A stretch of 6,570 bases of DNA from Pseudomonadaceae bacterium UBA836 (GTDB lineage Bacteria > Pseudomonadota > Gammaproteobacteria > Pseudomonadales > Pseudomonadaceae): contig DBHE01000001.1 of the NCBI GenBank assembly GCA_002296055.1, positions 1 to 6,570 of the forward strand, written 5' to 3'. Every line of letters begins with the position of its first letter. The first letter of the stretch is position 1. The position numbers were made by a program, and so were the translations under genes. The notes below the pieces were generated by a model. The model did not search any database and had not been told where the DNA came from. It was given only the letters and a program-made list of their open reading frames with translations. Of this stretch, positions 1-5,420 are shown one piece after another.

Positions 1-63
1 TATCCTCGCCTGTTATTGCGCGTGTCTCTTGTGGAGTGCGCTTGTTGTTATTGAGTTCACTGC

Positions 64-366
64 TCAGCGAATGCGGGTGATGCGCTGCAAGCGGTTGCCC
101 TCGAATTCCAGACTGTAGTGATTACGGTTGATCTTGTAGATCCACTCTTCAATGTTCATGACGCGAATGCGGTCGCCGTAGACCAGGCTGTCTACGTAGC
201 CGATGACCTGGCGCGATAGCGGCGGACCGCAGGCCTGTTCAACCTCGAACATCAGGTCATCCTCATCGACAATATCGGTACCGCAGCGCAAGGCGTGGGC
301 TGGCAGGCTGACGAGCATCAGTGTGCCGGCGATGGCCAGGGCACGACTGGTAGAGGCAGTGGGCAT
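64..366 (-). CDS. Small secreted DUF2845 family protein
   Basis: This encodes a 100-aa protein with an N-terminal signal peptide (hydrophobic stretch about residues 9-23, likely cleavage after AHA at 25), leaving a mature protein of about 75 residues in the periplasm. The mature part begins RCGTDIV and continues with EVEQACGPP, the two-cysteine pattern (C28, C46) of the DUF2845 family found in Pseudomonas and relatives. The paired cysteines probably form a disulfide. No function is established for the family. The Met at 366 is chosen because AAGGA lies 7 bases upstream of it and the signal peptide follows directly. An in-frame Met at 405 would add 13 residues with a poorer signal peptide and would run through a hairpin. 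The gene lies 78 bases downstream of the hotdog-protein gene and may be co-transcribed with it. The family call is from motif recognition; the role is unknown. Confidence 0.85.
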   Translation of the reverse strand: MPTASTSRALAIAGTLMLVSLPAHALRCGTDIVDEDDLMFEVEQACGPPLSRQVIGYVDSLVYGDRIRVMNIEEWIYKINRNHYSLEFEGNRLQRITRIR

Positions 367-380
367 GTGGCGGTCCTTGG

Positions 381-409
381 GGCGGTGGAACATGGATAGT
401 CCCACCGCC
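381..409 (-). promoter_or_regulatory. Perfect 8-bp hairpin just upstream of the DUF2845 ribosome binding site
   Basis: GGCGGTGG at 381-388 is exactly complementary to CCACCGCC at 402-409, with a 13-base loop. It sits between the hotdog gene stop and the DUF2845 start, and on the minus strand its 3' arm ends one base before the CAAGGA ribosome binding region. No T-run follows, so it is not a standard intrinsic terminator. It may attenuate read-through, protect a processed 3' end, or modulate translation. The structure is seen directly; any role is inferred. Confidence 0.4.
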
Positions 410-444
410 TTCGGTACACGCGCAATACCCGGCGACGATCTGCC

Positions 445-1368
445 TCAGAGGGCGGCCGCTTCTGCCTCGTAGTTGGCGTAGGAGTGCTTGAGTGTGGCGT
501 GGTTGAGCAGCATCTCAGCCTTGAGTACCTCGCCGCTGGCGTCATAAATACGTGACAGCACCCAGTAGGACTCGGTGCGTTTGCTCTCGGACAGGGCAAC
601 GACTTCACGGCGAATCAGGTAGTCTTCGCCGACCAGCAGCGGGCCGTCGATCATGCGGATTTCCTGGTCTGCGAACAGGCCGATGACGGGCTGCTTGACC
701 GGAAACTCGGCCTCTTTGCTGGTGTATTCGGCCAGTACGCTGACCATCTCGGTCGGGATGATTGCTCGGCCCCAGGGGGAGCTTGCCGGATCGGAGTACC
801 AGTCACTGTTCTCGGTGATGCCGGCCAGCTTCTGATTGAGCGAGAAGGGGTACAGGTCACCCATGTGCTGATCCGGGTCCATGCGCACCTTTTCTTCGGC
901 GGCGCCTTTCATGCCGACCTGCAAGTCCGAGAGGATGACCAGCTTCTCCGGCGCCCGCAGCTTGGCCATGCGCTCGTACAGCAGGCTCTCACCGGGCGCT
1001 GCGCCCAGGCTGGCGCTGGCTTCCAGCACCGGTGTGCCATCGGCCTTCTCGGCCCAGCAGCGCACGCGGGTCTGGCCGGGGGCCGGACGCTCGACAAAGG
1101 CGCGTACCTGCTCGCCCTCAACCACCATGTTCTGGAAATGCGACGAGAAGCAGCCGCGCTCAAACCAGGCCTGGCCCCAAATCTCGACCAGCAGCGGTGC
1201 GAACTGGCTGAAGTGGGTCGGACCTTCGATTGGGCCGGCACGAAAGCCCAGCTTCTCGGCCATGCTGTCGTCGTGAATGGACGTGTGGCCGCTGTACTGC
1301 TGATCGGCCAGCATCTGTTTCGGCTCGCGCAGCGGGCCGCAGAGGTAGAGAGGAGTATCGAAGCTCAT
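445..1368 (-). CDS. Double-hotdog (MaoC-like) family protein, function unknown
   Basis: This is a 307-aa cytoplasmic protein without signal peptide or membrane segments. Residues about 20-125 resemble a hotdog/MaoC-like domain: SGHTSIHDD (26-34), then GFRAGPIEGPTHF (41-53) where R-hydratases carry their small-residue turn and central helix, followed by beta strands. Residues about 165-295 look like a second, degenerate hotdog: GRAIIPTEM (200-208) corresponds to the helix start and IRMIDGPLLVGEDYLIRREV (237-256) to strands. Two-hotdog proteins of this size occur among acyl-CoA hydratases/dehydratases and thioesterases. However, the hydratase signature (GD.NP.H) is not intact: only H32 is kept and the catalytic Asp is absent. 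It may bind acyl-CoA or a similar thioester, with chemistry that cannot be named. The ATG at 1368 has AGGGA about 8 bases upstream. The next gene on this strand is the DUF2845 gene. Confidence 0.7.
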   Translation of the reverse strand: MSFDTPLYLCGPLREPKQMLADQQYSGHTSIHDDSMAEKLGFRAGPIEGPTHFSQFAPLLVEIWGQAWFERGCFSSHFQNMVVEGEQVRAFVERPAPGQTRVRCWAEKADGTPVLEASASLGAAPGESLLYERMAKLRAPEKLVILSDLQVGMKGAAEEKVRMDPDQHMGDLYPFSLNQKLAGITENSDWYSDPASSPWGRAIIPTEMVSVLAEYTSKEAEFPVKQPVIGLFADQEIRMIDGPLLVGEDYLIRREVVALSESKRTESYWVLSRIYDASGEVLKAEMLLNHATLKHSYANYEAEAAAL

Positions 1369-1406
1369 GAGTGGTGTCCCTGCTGGTGGTAAACGCTGAA
1401 TCCACG

Positions 1407-1436
1407 AGTTTAGGCAGGTCCGGCGAAACTCGGCAA
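1407..1436 (-). promoter_or_regulatory. Candidate sigma-70 promoter of the hotdog gene
   Basis: Read on the minus strand, a -35 element TTGCCG (1431-1436) and a -10 element TAAACT (1407-1412) are separated by 18 bases. Each matches consensus at 4 of 6 positions. Transcription would start near 1400, giving a leader of about 32 bases to the ATG at 1368. Position and spacing are reasonable, but matches of this quality are common by chance. Confidence 0.35.
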
Positions 1437-1528
1437 ACCCACTTTGGGCCGCTATTCATGGGGGTTATGGGCGGGAGCCCCAGGCTTGCGTCGGGGCGTG
1501 CGTATCCGCCTCAAGTGGCCGTAGCGCC

Positions 1529-1543
1529 GGGCACGCTAGTTGC
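1529..1543 (+). promoter_or_regulatory. Candidate sigma-54 (RpoN) -24/-12 promoter facing the peptidase gene
   Basis: GGGCACGCTAGTTGC matches the sigma-54 consensus TGGCACG-N4-TTGC at 10 of 11 defined positions, including the invariant GG and GC with exact 10-base spacing. The base after GC is C rather than the preferred A/T. Transcription would begin near 1555 and leave a leader of about 160 bases before the start at 1716. A sigma-54 promoter needs an enhancer-binding activator; I could not pick out its upstream site. The match is direct; use in the cell is inferred. Confidence 0.5.
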
Positions 1544-1570
1544 CGAACCTATGTATGGAGGCCGGCCGAC

Positions 1571-1585
1571 CAGAGCCTCGCTCTG
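1571..1585. repeat. 15-base dyad (6-3-6) in the peptidase leader
   Basis: CAGAGC (1571-1576) and GCTCTG (1580-1585) are perfect inverted arms around CTC. It lies about 15 bases downstream of the start expected from the candidate sigma-54 promoter, so it could be an operator or a small leader hairpin. About one or two dyads of this kind are expected by chance in a window of this length, so the weight is low. Confidence 0.25.
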
Positions 1586-1705
1586 CCGCAGCACATCGCG
1601 TACCCCACCAACGAGCCCGCGGGTTGAAACATTCTGCCATTTGCGAGTCGGAAGAATATCAACACGCATGACAACGCTCGGCGGCCTGCCGTCGCCGGTG
1701 CTGGC

Positions 1706-1709
1706 GGAG
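1706..1709 (+). promoter_or_regulatory. Ribosome binding site fixing the peptidase start
   Basis: GGAG lies 6 bases before the ATG at 1716. The signal peptide begins directly at that codon, whereas the in-frame ATG at 1668 has only GGAAG about 13 bases away. This favours 1716 as the start. Confidence 0.65.
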
Positions 1710-1715
1710 CAAGGA

Positions 1716-3488
1716 ATGATCTGTACTTTTACCTACACGCGCAGGCTCTGGGCTGCGCTGCTGTTATTGGCGCTACCCGTAACCGCTGCAGCGGTGGAAC
1801 CGATTCGCATCCAACAGTTGCAGCGCTGCGGTGATTTGCTGCAGACGCAAACGCAGACATTCTGCTTGCGGGTAAAAGGCCTGCAGTCCGGCCAATGGCA
1901 GACGCGGCTAAATGGTGAGCGGCTGGCCCTGCAGCAGGCCGACCGCGACGGTGAAATGGTGCAGCTGCGCCTGGATATCGACGGCAAGCGCAGCGGGCCG
2001 CTGGTGCTTGAGCAACAGGGCCAGCAGAGCAATCCGGTCTGGCTGTCGCTCGGCACCAGCCATGTGGTTGCGGCGACGCGTGATGAGGTGGCAGAGAATA
2101 TGGACGGGCTCACCTCCTATGTTGACCTGGTCAGCGTGGTCATTGAGGAAGAGTACGACGGGCTGGAAGAGGCCAAGCGGCTGGCAGAAAAGTACGATGC
2201 CAGGGTGGTCGGCATGATTCCGCCGCTCAACACCTACCAGTTGCGCTTGGCCGCAAAAAACCTGGATGAGCGCGATGCAACGGTATTGCGTCTGGGCGGC
2301 GAGGTGAGTGTGGACGCCGTGGTCATCGAGGAGTCGGGCGCCGAAGACGGCATTGAAGCGGATACCGGCAGCGCACCACCTGCCGACAATGAGGAGTGGG
2401 CCTCCAACCGTTTTCTGGATGCGGTGAATTTTTACCAACGCCGCCTGCAGCGCGAGCGCGGCGGGGTGGAGACGCATCCTATACGTATCGGCGTGATCGA
2501 GCGTGACGTGGATTTTGATGCCCCGGATTTCAGCGATTACAGCGGCGGTGACTGCCGCACCGACAGCCAGCGCCTGTGCCTGTACGCGCGTGATGCTGAT
2601 AAGCCAGATGGTCATGGCAGCACCGTCAGCGGCATATTCGCGGCAGCCTGGGACGAGGGCGGCAATAGCGGCTTTTTGCGCGGCCTTGATGATGTTGGCC
2701 CCGGCTTTGATGTGATAGTCGGGCGCGATTCCGACGCCGGTATTACGGCCAATATCGCGGCCTCGGTGAATATGGTGGAGGACGGCGTTCGTGTACTGAA
2801 CTGGAGTTGGGGTATTCACCGCGTTGGCGCGATCGATGTCAACGGCGATCCTATCGACTCGCTGGTGCGCTCGGGCATTGCCATGAGTGGCTATGAAGAG
2901 TTGCTGGAGGAGTTCTTCCTCTGGCTGCGTGAAGAGCATCCGAATGTGGTGGTGGTCAATTCTGCGGGCAACGGCTCTTCATTCTCTGGCCGTGATGAAT
3001 ATCGGCTACCGTCCTCCTTTGTCACCGATCAGCTGTTTGTGGTGGGTGGTCATCAGCGCAGTGAGAAAGACGTGCCGGTCGACGACGCGCAGTACGCCGT
3101 CAAGCGCAAGGCCTCGAATATCGACATGCGCGTGGATATCACTGCCGCGGCCTGCGTGCGTTCCTCAACGACCAAGGCTAACGAAGAGGGCGACGTGCAT
3201 TGCGGCACCTCCTACGCCACGCCGCTGGTCGCCGGCTTGCTGGCCGCCATGCTGTCGATCAACCCGGAGCTGGAGCCGGACCAGCTGCGCATGCTGCTGC
3301 GTCGCAGCGCGATGACCATTGGTGAGGAATACGATTTTGAGCCCACCGAAGGCGACGATCTGACTGCGCCGATTCTGCCCTCTGAGCGCGCTAACGACCT
3401 GAACAACCCGGACGTCGGACATTCTGCGCGGCTGGATATGTATAAGGCGCTGGATTTGACGGTGCAGAGTCTGGACCGCGTGCGTTAA
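1716..3488 (+). CDS. Secreted S8 (subtilisin-like) serine peptidase with Glu at the usual catalytic Asp position
   Basis: This 590-aa precursor begins with a signal peptide (RR at 9-10, hydrophobic core 11-23, likely cleavage after AAA near 26). Residues about 28-115 form a beta-rich region with a cysteine pair (C38, C50) that I do not recognise. Residues about 135-205 resemble the fervidolysin/I9-type prodomain, including LNTYQLRL. An acidic linker (about 210-230) leads to the catalytic domain (about 250-585). The active-site segments are IGVIERDVD (Glu262 where S8 enzymes have Asp), DGHGSTVSG (His300), VVNSAGNG (oxyanion Asn419) and CGTSYATPLVAG (Ser499). The fold and three of the four key residues are standard; the Asp-to-Glu change is not, although Asp264 and Asp266 are near. 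The mature enzyme is probably exported, is strongly acidic, and contains further cysteines (C280, C288, C480, C496). No secretion partner or inhibitor gene is adjacent. The substrate is unknown. It converges on the ABM monooxygenase gene and may be driven by the sigma-54 site at 1529. Confidence 0.88.
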   Translation: MICTFTYTRRLWAALLLLALPVTAAAVEPIRIQQLQRCGDLLQTQTQTFCLRVKGLQSGQWQTRLNGERLALQQADRDGEMVQLRLDIDGKRSGPLVLEQQGQQSNPVWLSLGTSHVVAATRDEVAENMDGLTSYVDLVSVVIEEEYDGLEEAKRLAEKYDARVVGMIPPLNTYQLRLAAKNLDERDATVLRLGGEVSVDAVVIEESGAEDGIEADTGSAPPADNEEWASNRFLDAVNFYQRRLQRERGGVETHPIRIGVIERDVDFDAPDFSDYSGGDCRTDSQRLCLYARDADKPDGHGSTVSGIFAAAWDEGGNSGFLRGLDDVGPGFDVIVGRDSDAGITANIAASVNMVEDGVRVLNWSWGIHRVGAIDVNGDPIDSLVRSGIAMSGYEELLEEFFLWLREEHPNVVVVNSAGNGSSFSGRDEYRLPSSFVTDQLFVVGGHQRSEKDVPVDDAQYAVKRKASNIDMRVDITAAACVRSSTTKANEEGDVHCGTSYATPLVAGLLAAMLSINPELEPDQLRMLLRRSAMTIGEEYDFEPTEGDDLTAPILPSERANDLNNPDVGHSARLDMYKALDLTVQSLDRVR

Positions 3489-3577
3489 CCCTCCGGCGCC
3501 TGGTGAGGCTAGGGCTGCGCCAATCAGAAAAGCAGAGGCAAACAAGTAGAACTGGGCAGGGCTGTGCTGCGTGTTAT

Positions 3578-3608
3578 GGGCTGGCGAGCAATGCGCTGGC
3601 GCCAGCCC
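3578..3608. terminator. Stem-loop between convergent genes, possible bidirectional terminator
   Basis: GGGCTGGCG (3578-3586) pairs perfectly with CGCCAGCCC (3600-3608) around a 13-base loop. Within it, GCTGGCGCCAGC (3595-3606) is a 12-base perfect palindrome that could form a competing fold or a cruciform. It lies between the peptidase stop (3488) and the monooxygenase stop (3627), where a shared terminator would be expected. Neither side has a T-run, so it may act with Rho or simply stabilise 3' ends. Confidence 0.4.
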
Positions 3609-3626
3609 GGCGGCGGTCCCTGGTGC

Positions 3627-3929
3627 TTAGAGCGCGACCTCAAAACACTCCAGCTGCGGCGGACCCAGGTAGATTTCGCGGCGGCTGCCGGCATTGGCGT
3701 GGGCGGCACGGAAGGCCTCGGAGCGCGTCCAGTCCTCAAAGGCGCTACGCGACTCCCAGGTCGCGTGGGAGGCAAACAGGGTGTACTCCTCGGTGCTCGG
3801 GCCCTGCAGCAGATTGAAGTTCTTGAAGCCCGGCACACTGGCCAGCAGGCTGTCGCGGTTCTTCCAGATGTCGATAAAGTCCTGCTCGTGGCCTGGCTTG
3901 ATCTTAAAGCGGTTCATTGCGATGAACAT
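3627..3929 (-). CDS. ABM-family monooxygenase with an IsdG-type heme-degrading triad
   Basis: This 100-aa protein is a single ferredoxin-like ABM domain, the normal size for the family, and would be cytoplasmic and dimeric. It opens MFIAMNRFKIKPG, followed by PGFKNFNLLQG and WTRSEAFRAAH. N6, W67 and H77 fall at essentially the positions of the Asn/Trp/His triad that IsdG and IsdI of Staphylococcus use to bind and oxygenate heme. By family knowledge such enzymes open the porphyrin ring and release iron. Here that activity is inferred from the triad and overall similarity, since many ABM proteins act on other substrates. No heme transporter or TonB receptor is in view to support an iron role. 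The ATG at 3929 is supported by GGAG 7 bases upstream (3937-3940). It is divergent from the LuxR-type regulator across 160 bases, so regulation by that protein is plausible. Confidence 0.85.
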   Translation of the reverse strand: MFIAMNRFKIKPGHEQDFIDIWKNRDSLLASVPGFKNFNLLQGPSTEEYTLFASHATWESRSAFEDWTRSEAFRAAHANAGSRREIYLGPPQLECFEVAL

Positions 3930-3948
3930 GGTCTGGCTCCAGCGTTAG

Positions 3949-3970
3949 TCATAAACAAGCGCCATTATGA
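3949..3970. promoter_or_regulatory. Dyad TCATAA-N10-TTATGA over the monooxygenase promoter
   Basis: TCATAA (3949-3954) and TTATGA (3965-3970) are perfect inverted arms with a 10-base spacer, 22 bases in total. This is similar in length to sites bound by dimeric GerE-type regulators. One arm covers the -10 element and the other the expected start site of the monooxygenase gene, so a bound protein would repress. The sequence is seen directly; the operator role is inferred. Confidence 0.35.
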
Positions 3971-3994
3971 GTGCCAGCGATGCTGGCCGGTCAA
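3964..3994 (-). promoter_or_regulatory. Candidate sigma-70 promoter of the monooxygenase gene
   Basis: On the minus strand, -35 TTGACC (3989-3994) and -10 CATAAT (3964-3969) each match consensus at 5 of 6 positions, separated by 19 bases, slightly longer than ideal. The start would be near 3957, giving a leader of about 28 bases. A long spacer with a dyad inside it is typical of promoters that need or respond to a regulator. Confidence 0.45.
3973..3987. promoter_or_regulatory. Dyad GCCAGC-GAT-GCTGGC inside the promoter spacer
   Basis: Perfect 6-base inverted arms (3973-3978 and 3982-3987) lie around GAT, wholly between the -35 and -10 elements of the candidate monooxygenase promoter and about 100 bases upstream of the regulator gene. 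It is a possible operator. Dyads of this size also occur by chance. Confidence 0.3.
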
Positions 3995-4014
3995 CCGTCC
4001 CGCGGCTGAGTTGA

Positions 4015-4043
4015 TGGTAAGCCGCCGCCGCACAGTGAATAAT
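4015..4043 (+). promoter_or_regulatory. Weak candidate promoter of the LuxR-type regulator gene
   Basis: AATAAT at 4038-4043 matches the -10 consensus at 5 of 6 positions. The correctly spaced -35 candidate, TGGTAA (4015-4020, 17-base spacer), is poor, while the better hexamer TTGATG (4011-4016) is 21 bases away. The leader would be about 40 bases. A promoter is expected in this place, but the elements are not decisive. Confidence 0.25.
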
Positions 4044-4089
4044 GGCTGCGTCGCTGGGCCACTGCCCGAAGTAGGAAAAGGAACCCTGT

Positions 4090-5244
4090 ATGGCGAGTCA
4101 GCAACCCGCCCAAACCGCACCAGTCTTGAGCGCCCAAGCGCTGGAGGCTTACAACAATCTGGTCAGCACGCTGTATCGCTGCCTGCAGGACAGCGCTGGC
4201 TTCGCGCCTTTTTTTCACGCCTTTCAGCAACAGTTCAAGGCGTTGCAGGGCGGTATTCTGGGTGTCTCGCAGCAGTCCCAACGACTGATCTACGGCTGGA
4301 CCTTCGGCTATCCCGATGGCTTTGAAGAGTGGTACATGAACAGCGACCTGCCCGAGCGCGACGAGGCTCTTATTCGCTATCAGAGTTTGCCGCCGCGTCA
4401 GTTCGACTCCTTTATGCGTGGCCGCAACGAGGGCAGCATTCTTGACTTGCTGGCGCCGGAGAGCAGGGCCTGGGCAGAGAGCGTGGGCATGGGCGACAGC
4501 GCGGGCATGCTGATTTGTCGCGACGCCAGCAGCAGCGTGGTCTTTGTCGCCAATCGGCACAGGGACTTCGGGCCCTACACCGAGGCGGAGCTGTTGCAGA
4601 TGAACCTGCTGGCGCCGCACATTGAGAATGCCGTTGCCCTGCACCTGAAGCTGTATCAATCGAGTAACGACAATGAAAACCTGGCCCTGGCCCTCAACCA
4701 TGTGAAAAAGCCGCTGGTGGTGTTCAATGCCCTAGGCAACGTTGCCCAGGCCAATGACGCCGCGCGTGATTTGCTGGCGCGCAGCGGCGCACTCTACATC
4801 GCGGATGACCACCGCCTGCACTGCCGCGAAGCGCAGTTGAGCCGCAAGGTGGCTAATGCGATCAGCACCAGCATCGTGCACTCGCATCAGGGCAAGCTGG
4901 AAACCCGCACGCTGTTTATCCAAGCCGCTGCCGAGCGCCTTGCCCTGTGCCTGACCCCGTTGGTGGCCGAGCGCGCGGAGAACAATGGCGTACTCTGCGA
5001 GCTGTTCAGTTTTACCGATCAGCAAGCCCCCGATCTGGCCCGCCTGCAAAGCCTGTTCGACTGCACTCCGGCTGAGGCTGGCATCGCCGGCGACCTGATC
5101 CAGGGCCTGAGCGCCAGCGATATCGCCGAGCGCCGTCATATCTCCGTGCACACCGCCCGTCAGCACATCAAGAACCTGCTCGGCAAAAACGGCTACCGCA
5201 AGCAGACCGAGCTGGTCTCGATGCTGGTGCGGGCGTTGGGGTGA
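4090..5244 (+). CDS. LuxR-family (GerE-type HTH) transcriptional regulator
   Basis: This is a 384-aa cytoplasmic DNA-binding regulator. The C-terminal segment, residues about 318-380, is a GerE helix-turn-helix: TPAEAGIAGDLIQGLSASDIA, then ISVHTARQHIKNLLGKNG and KQTELV. It keeps the conserved Thr/Glu start, the GLS.xxIA turn, the recognition helix with T355, H359 and K361, and the final ELV. Residues about 195-290 (PLVVFNALGNVAQANDAARDLL onward) read like a PAS-type sensor domain. The N-terminal 190 residues contain aromatic-rich segments (WTFGYPDGFEEWY) and may form a GAF-like or other ligand-binding domain; I do not recognise it. There is no phospho-receiver domain and no clear acyl-homoserine lactone domain, and no synthase is nearby. 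Start choice: GGAA sits about 6-7 bases before the ATG. It is divergent from the heme-degrading-type monooxygenase gene and probably regulates that gene or itself. The ligand is unknown. Confidence 0.85.
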   Translation: MASQQPAQTAPVLSAQALEAYNNLVSTLYRCLQDSAGFAPFFHAFQQQFKALQGGILGVSQQSQRLIYGWTFGYPDGFEEWYMNSDLPERDEALIRYQSLPPRQFDSFMRGRNEGSILDLLAPESRAWAESVGMGDSAGMLICRDASSSVVFVANRHRDFGPYTEAELLQMNLLAPHIENAVALHLKLYQSSNDNENLALALNHVKKPLVVFNALGNVAQANDAARDLLARSGALYIADDHRLHCREAQLSRKVANAISTSIVHSHQGKLETRTLFIQAAAERLALCLTPLVAERAENNGVLCELFSFTDQQAPDLARLQSLFDCTPAEAGIAGDLIQGLSASDIAERRHISVHTARQHIKNLLGKNGYRKQTELVSMLVRALG

Positions 5245-5420
5245 GGCAGTCAGCTCCTCAGCGCGCGGGCTAGCTGTGTACTGTCCATGGCCGGAAGCTT
5301 GCACGCCCTCCGTCTAGTGGCAACCTATCTCCCCTCGTTATAGCCGCGCAGTTGGGTGCTCAGTGAGTTTGCCTCGCCGGATAGTCGCCTGCGCGAATAA
5401 TGTTGGGGTGGGGCACCTGC
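5245..5420. other. Non-coding region between convergent genes
   Basis: These 176 bases separate the stop codons of the LuxR-type regulator and the small secreted protein. I find only short inverted arms (for example CAGCT/AGCTG around 5250-5276) and no GC-rich stem followed by T-residues. No terminator can be called with confidence. Confidence 0.4.

Larger units (their letters stand above)
1369..1715. other. Non-coding divergent intergenic region
   Basis: This 347-base stretch separates the leftward hotdog gene from the rightward peptidase gene. An open frame continuous with the peptidase runs through it from 1371, but its translation (rich in Arg, Ser, Thr and Pro, with no domain features) precedes a clear signal peptide at 1716, so I read it as non-coding. 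It contains a candidate leftward sigma-70 promoter near 1407-1436, a candidate rightward sigma-54 promoter at 1529-1543 and a 6-3-6 dyad at 1571-1585. I see no RNA gene or other coding sequence in it. Confidence 0.6.

Noticed and set aside
1..63. Possible terminator downstream of the DUF2845 gene
   Set aside because: Only 4-base complementary arms (TGAG/CTCA, GCGC/GCGC) are present and no T-run follows on the relevant strand.
865..1392. A 175-codon plus-strand open frame across the hotdog gene
   Set aside because: It is antisense to a protein with recognisable hotdog features and itself shows no domain or convincing start.
1624..1659. TTGAAA with GAATAT as a sigma-70 promoter for the peptidase
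   Set aside because: The gap between the hexamers is about 24 bases, far from the usual 16-19.
1908..2939. A 343-codon open frame on the minus strand inside the peptidase gene
   Set aside because: It lies antisense to a clear S8 peptidase, has no recognisable domain, and is explained by GC-biased codon positions.
3962..3977. TGGCACTCATAATGGC on the minus strand as a sigma-54 promoter for the monooxygenase
   Set aside because: The -24 part is good, but the GC is one base too far from the GG and the TTGC element is not matched; sigma-54 tolerates little change in this spacing.
3930..4089. Fur box expected if the heme-degrading-type enzyme is iron-regulated
   Set aside because: No stretch resembles the GATAAT-type triple repeat; only the AT-rich dyad TCATAA/TTATGA is present, and its spacing differs.
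3991..5304. Two long minus-strand open frames opposite the LuxR-type regulator
   Set aside because: The plus strand encodes an intact regulator with a clear GerE helix-turn-helix; the minus frames show no family features.
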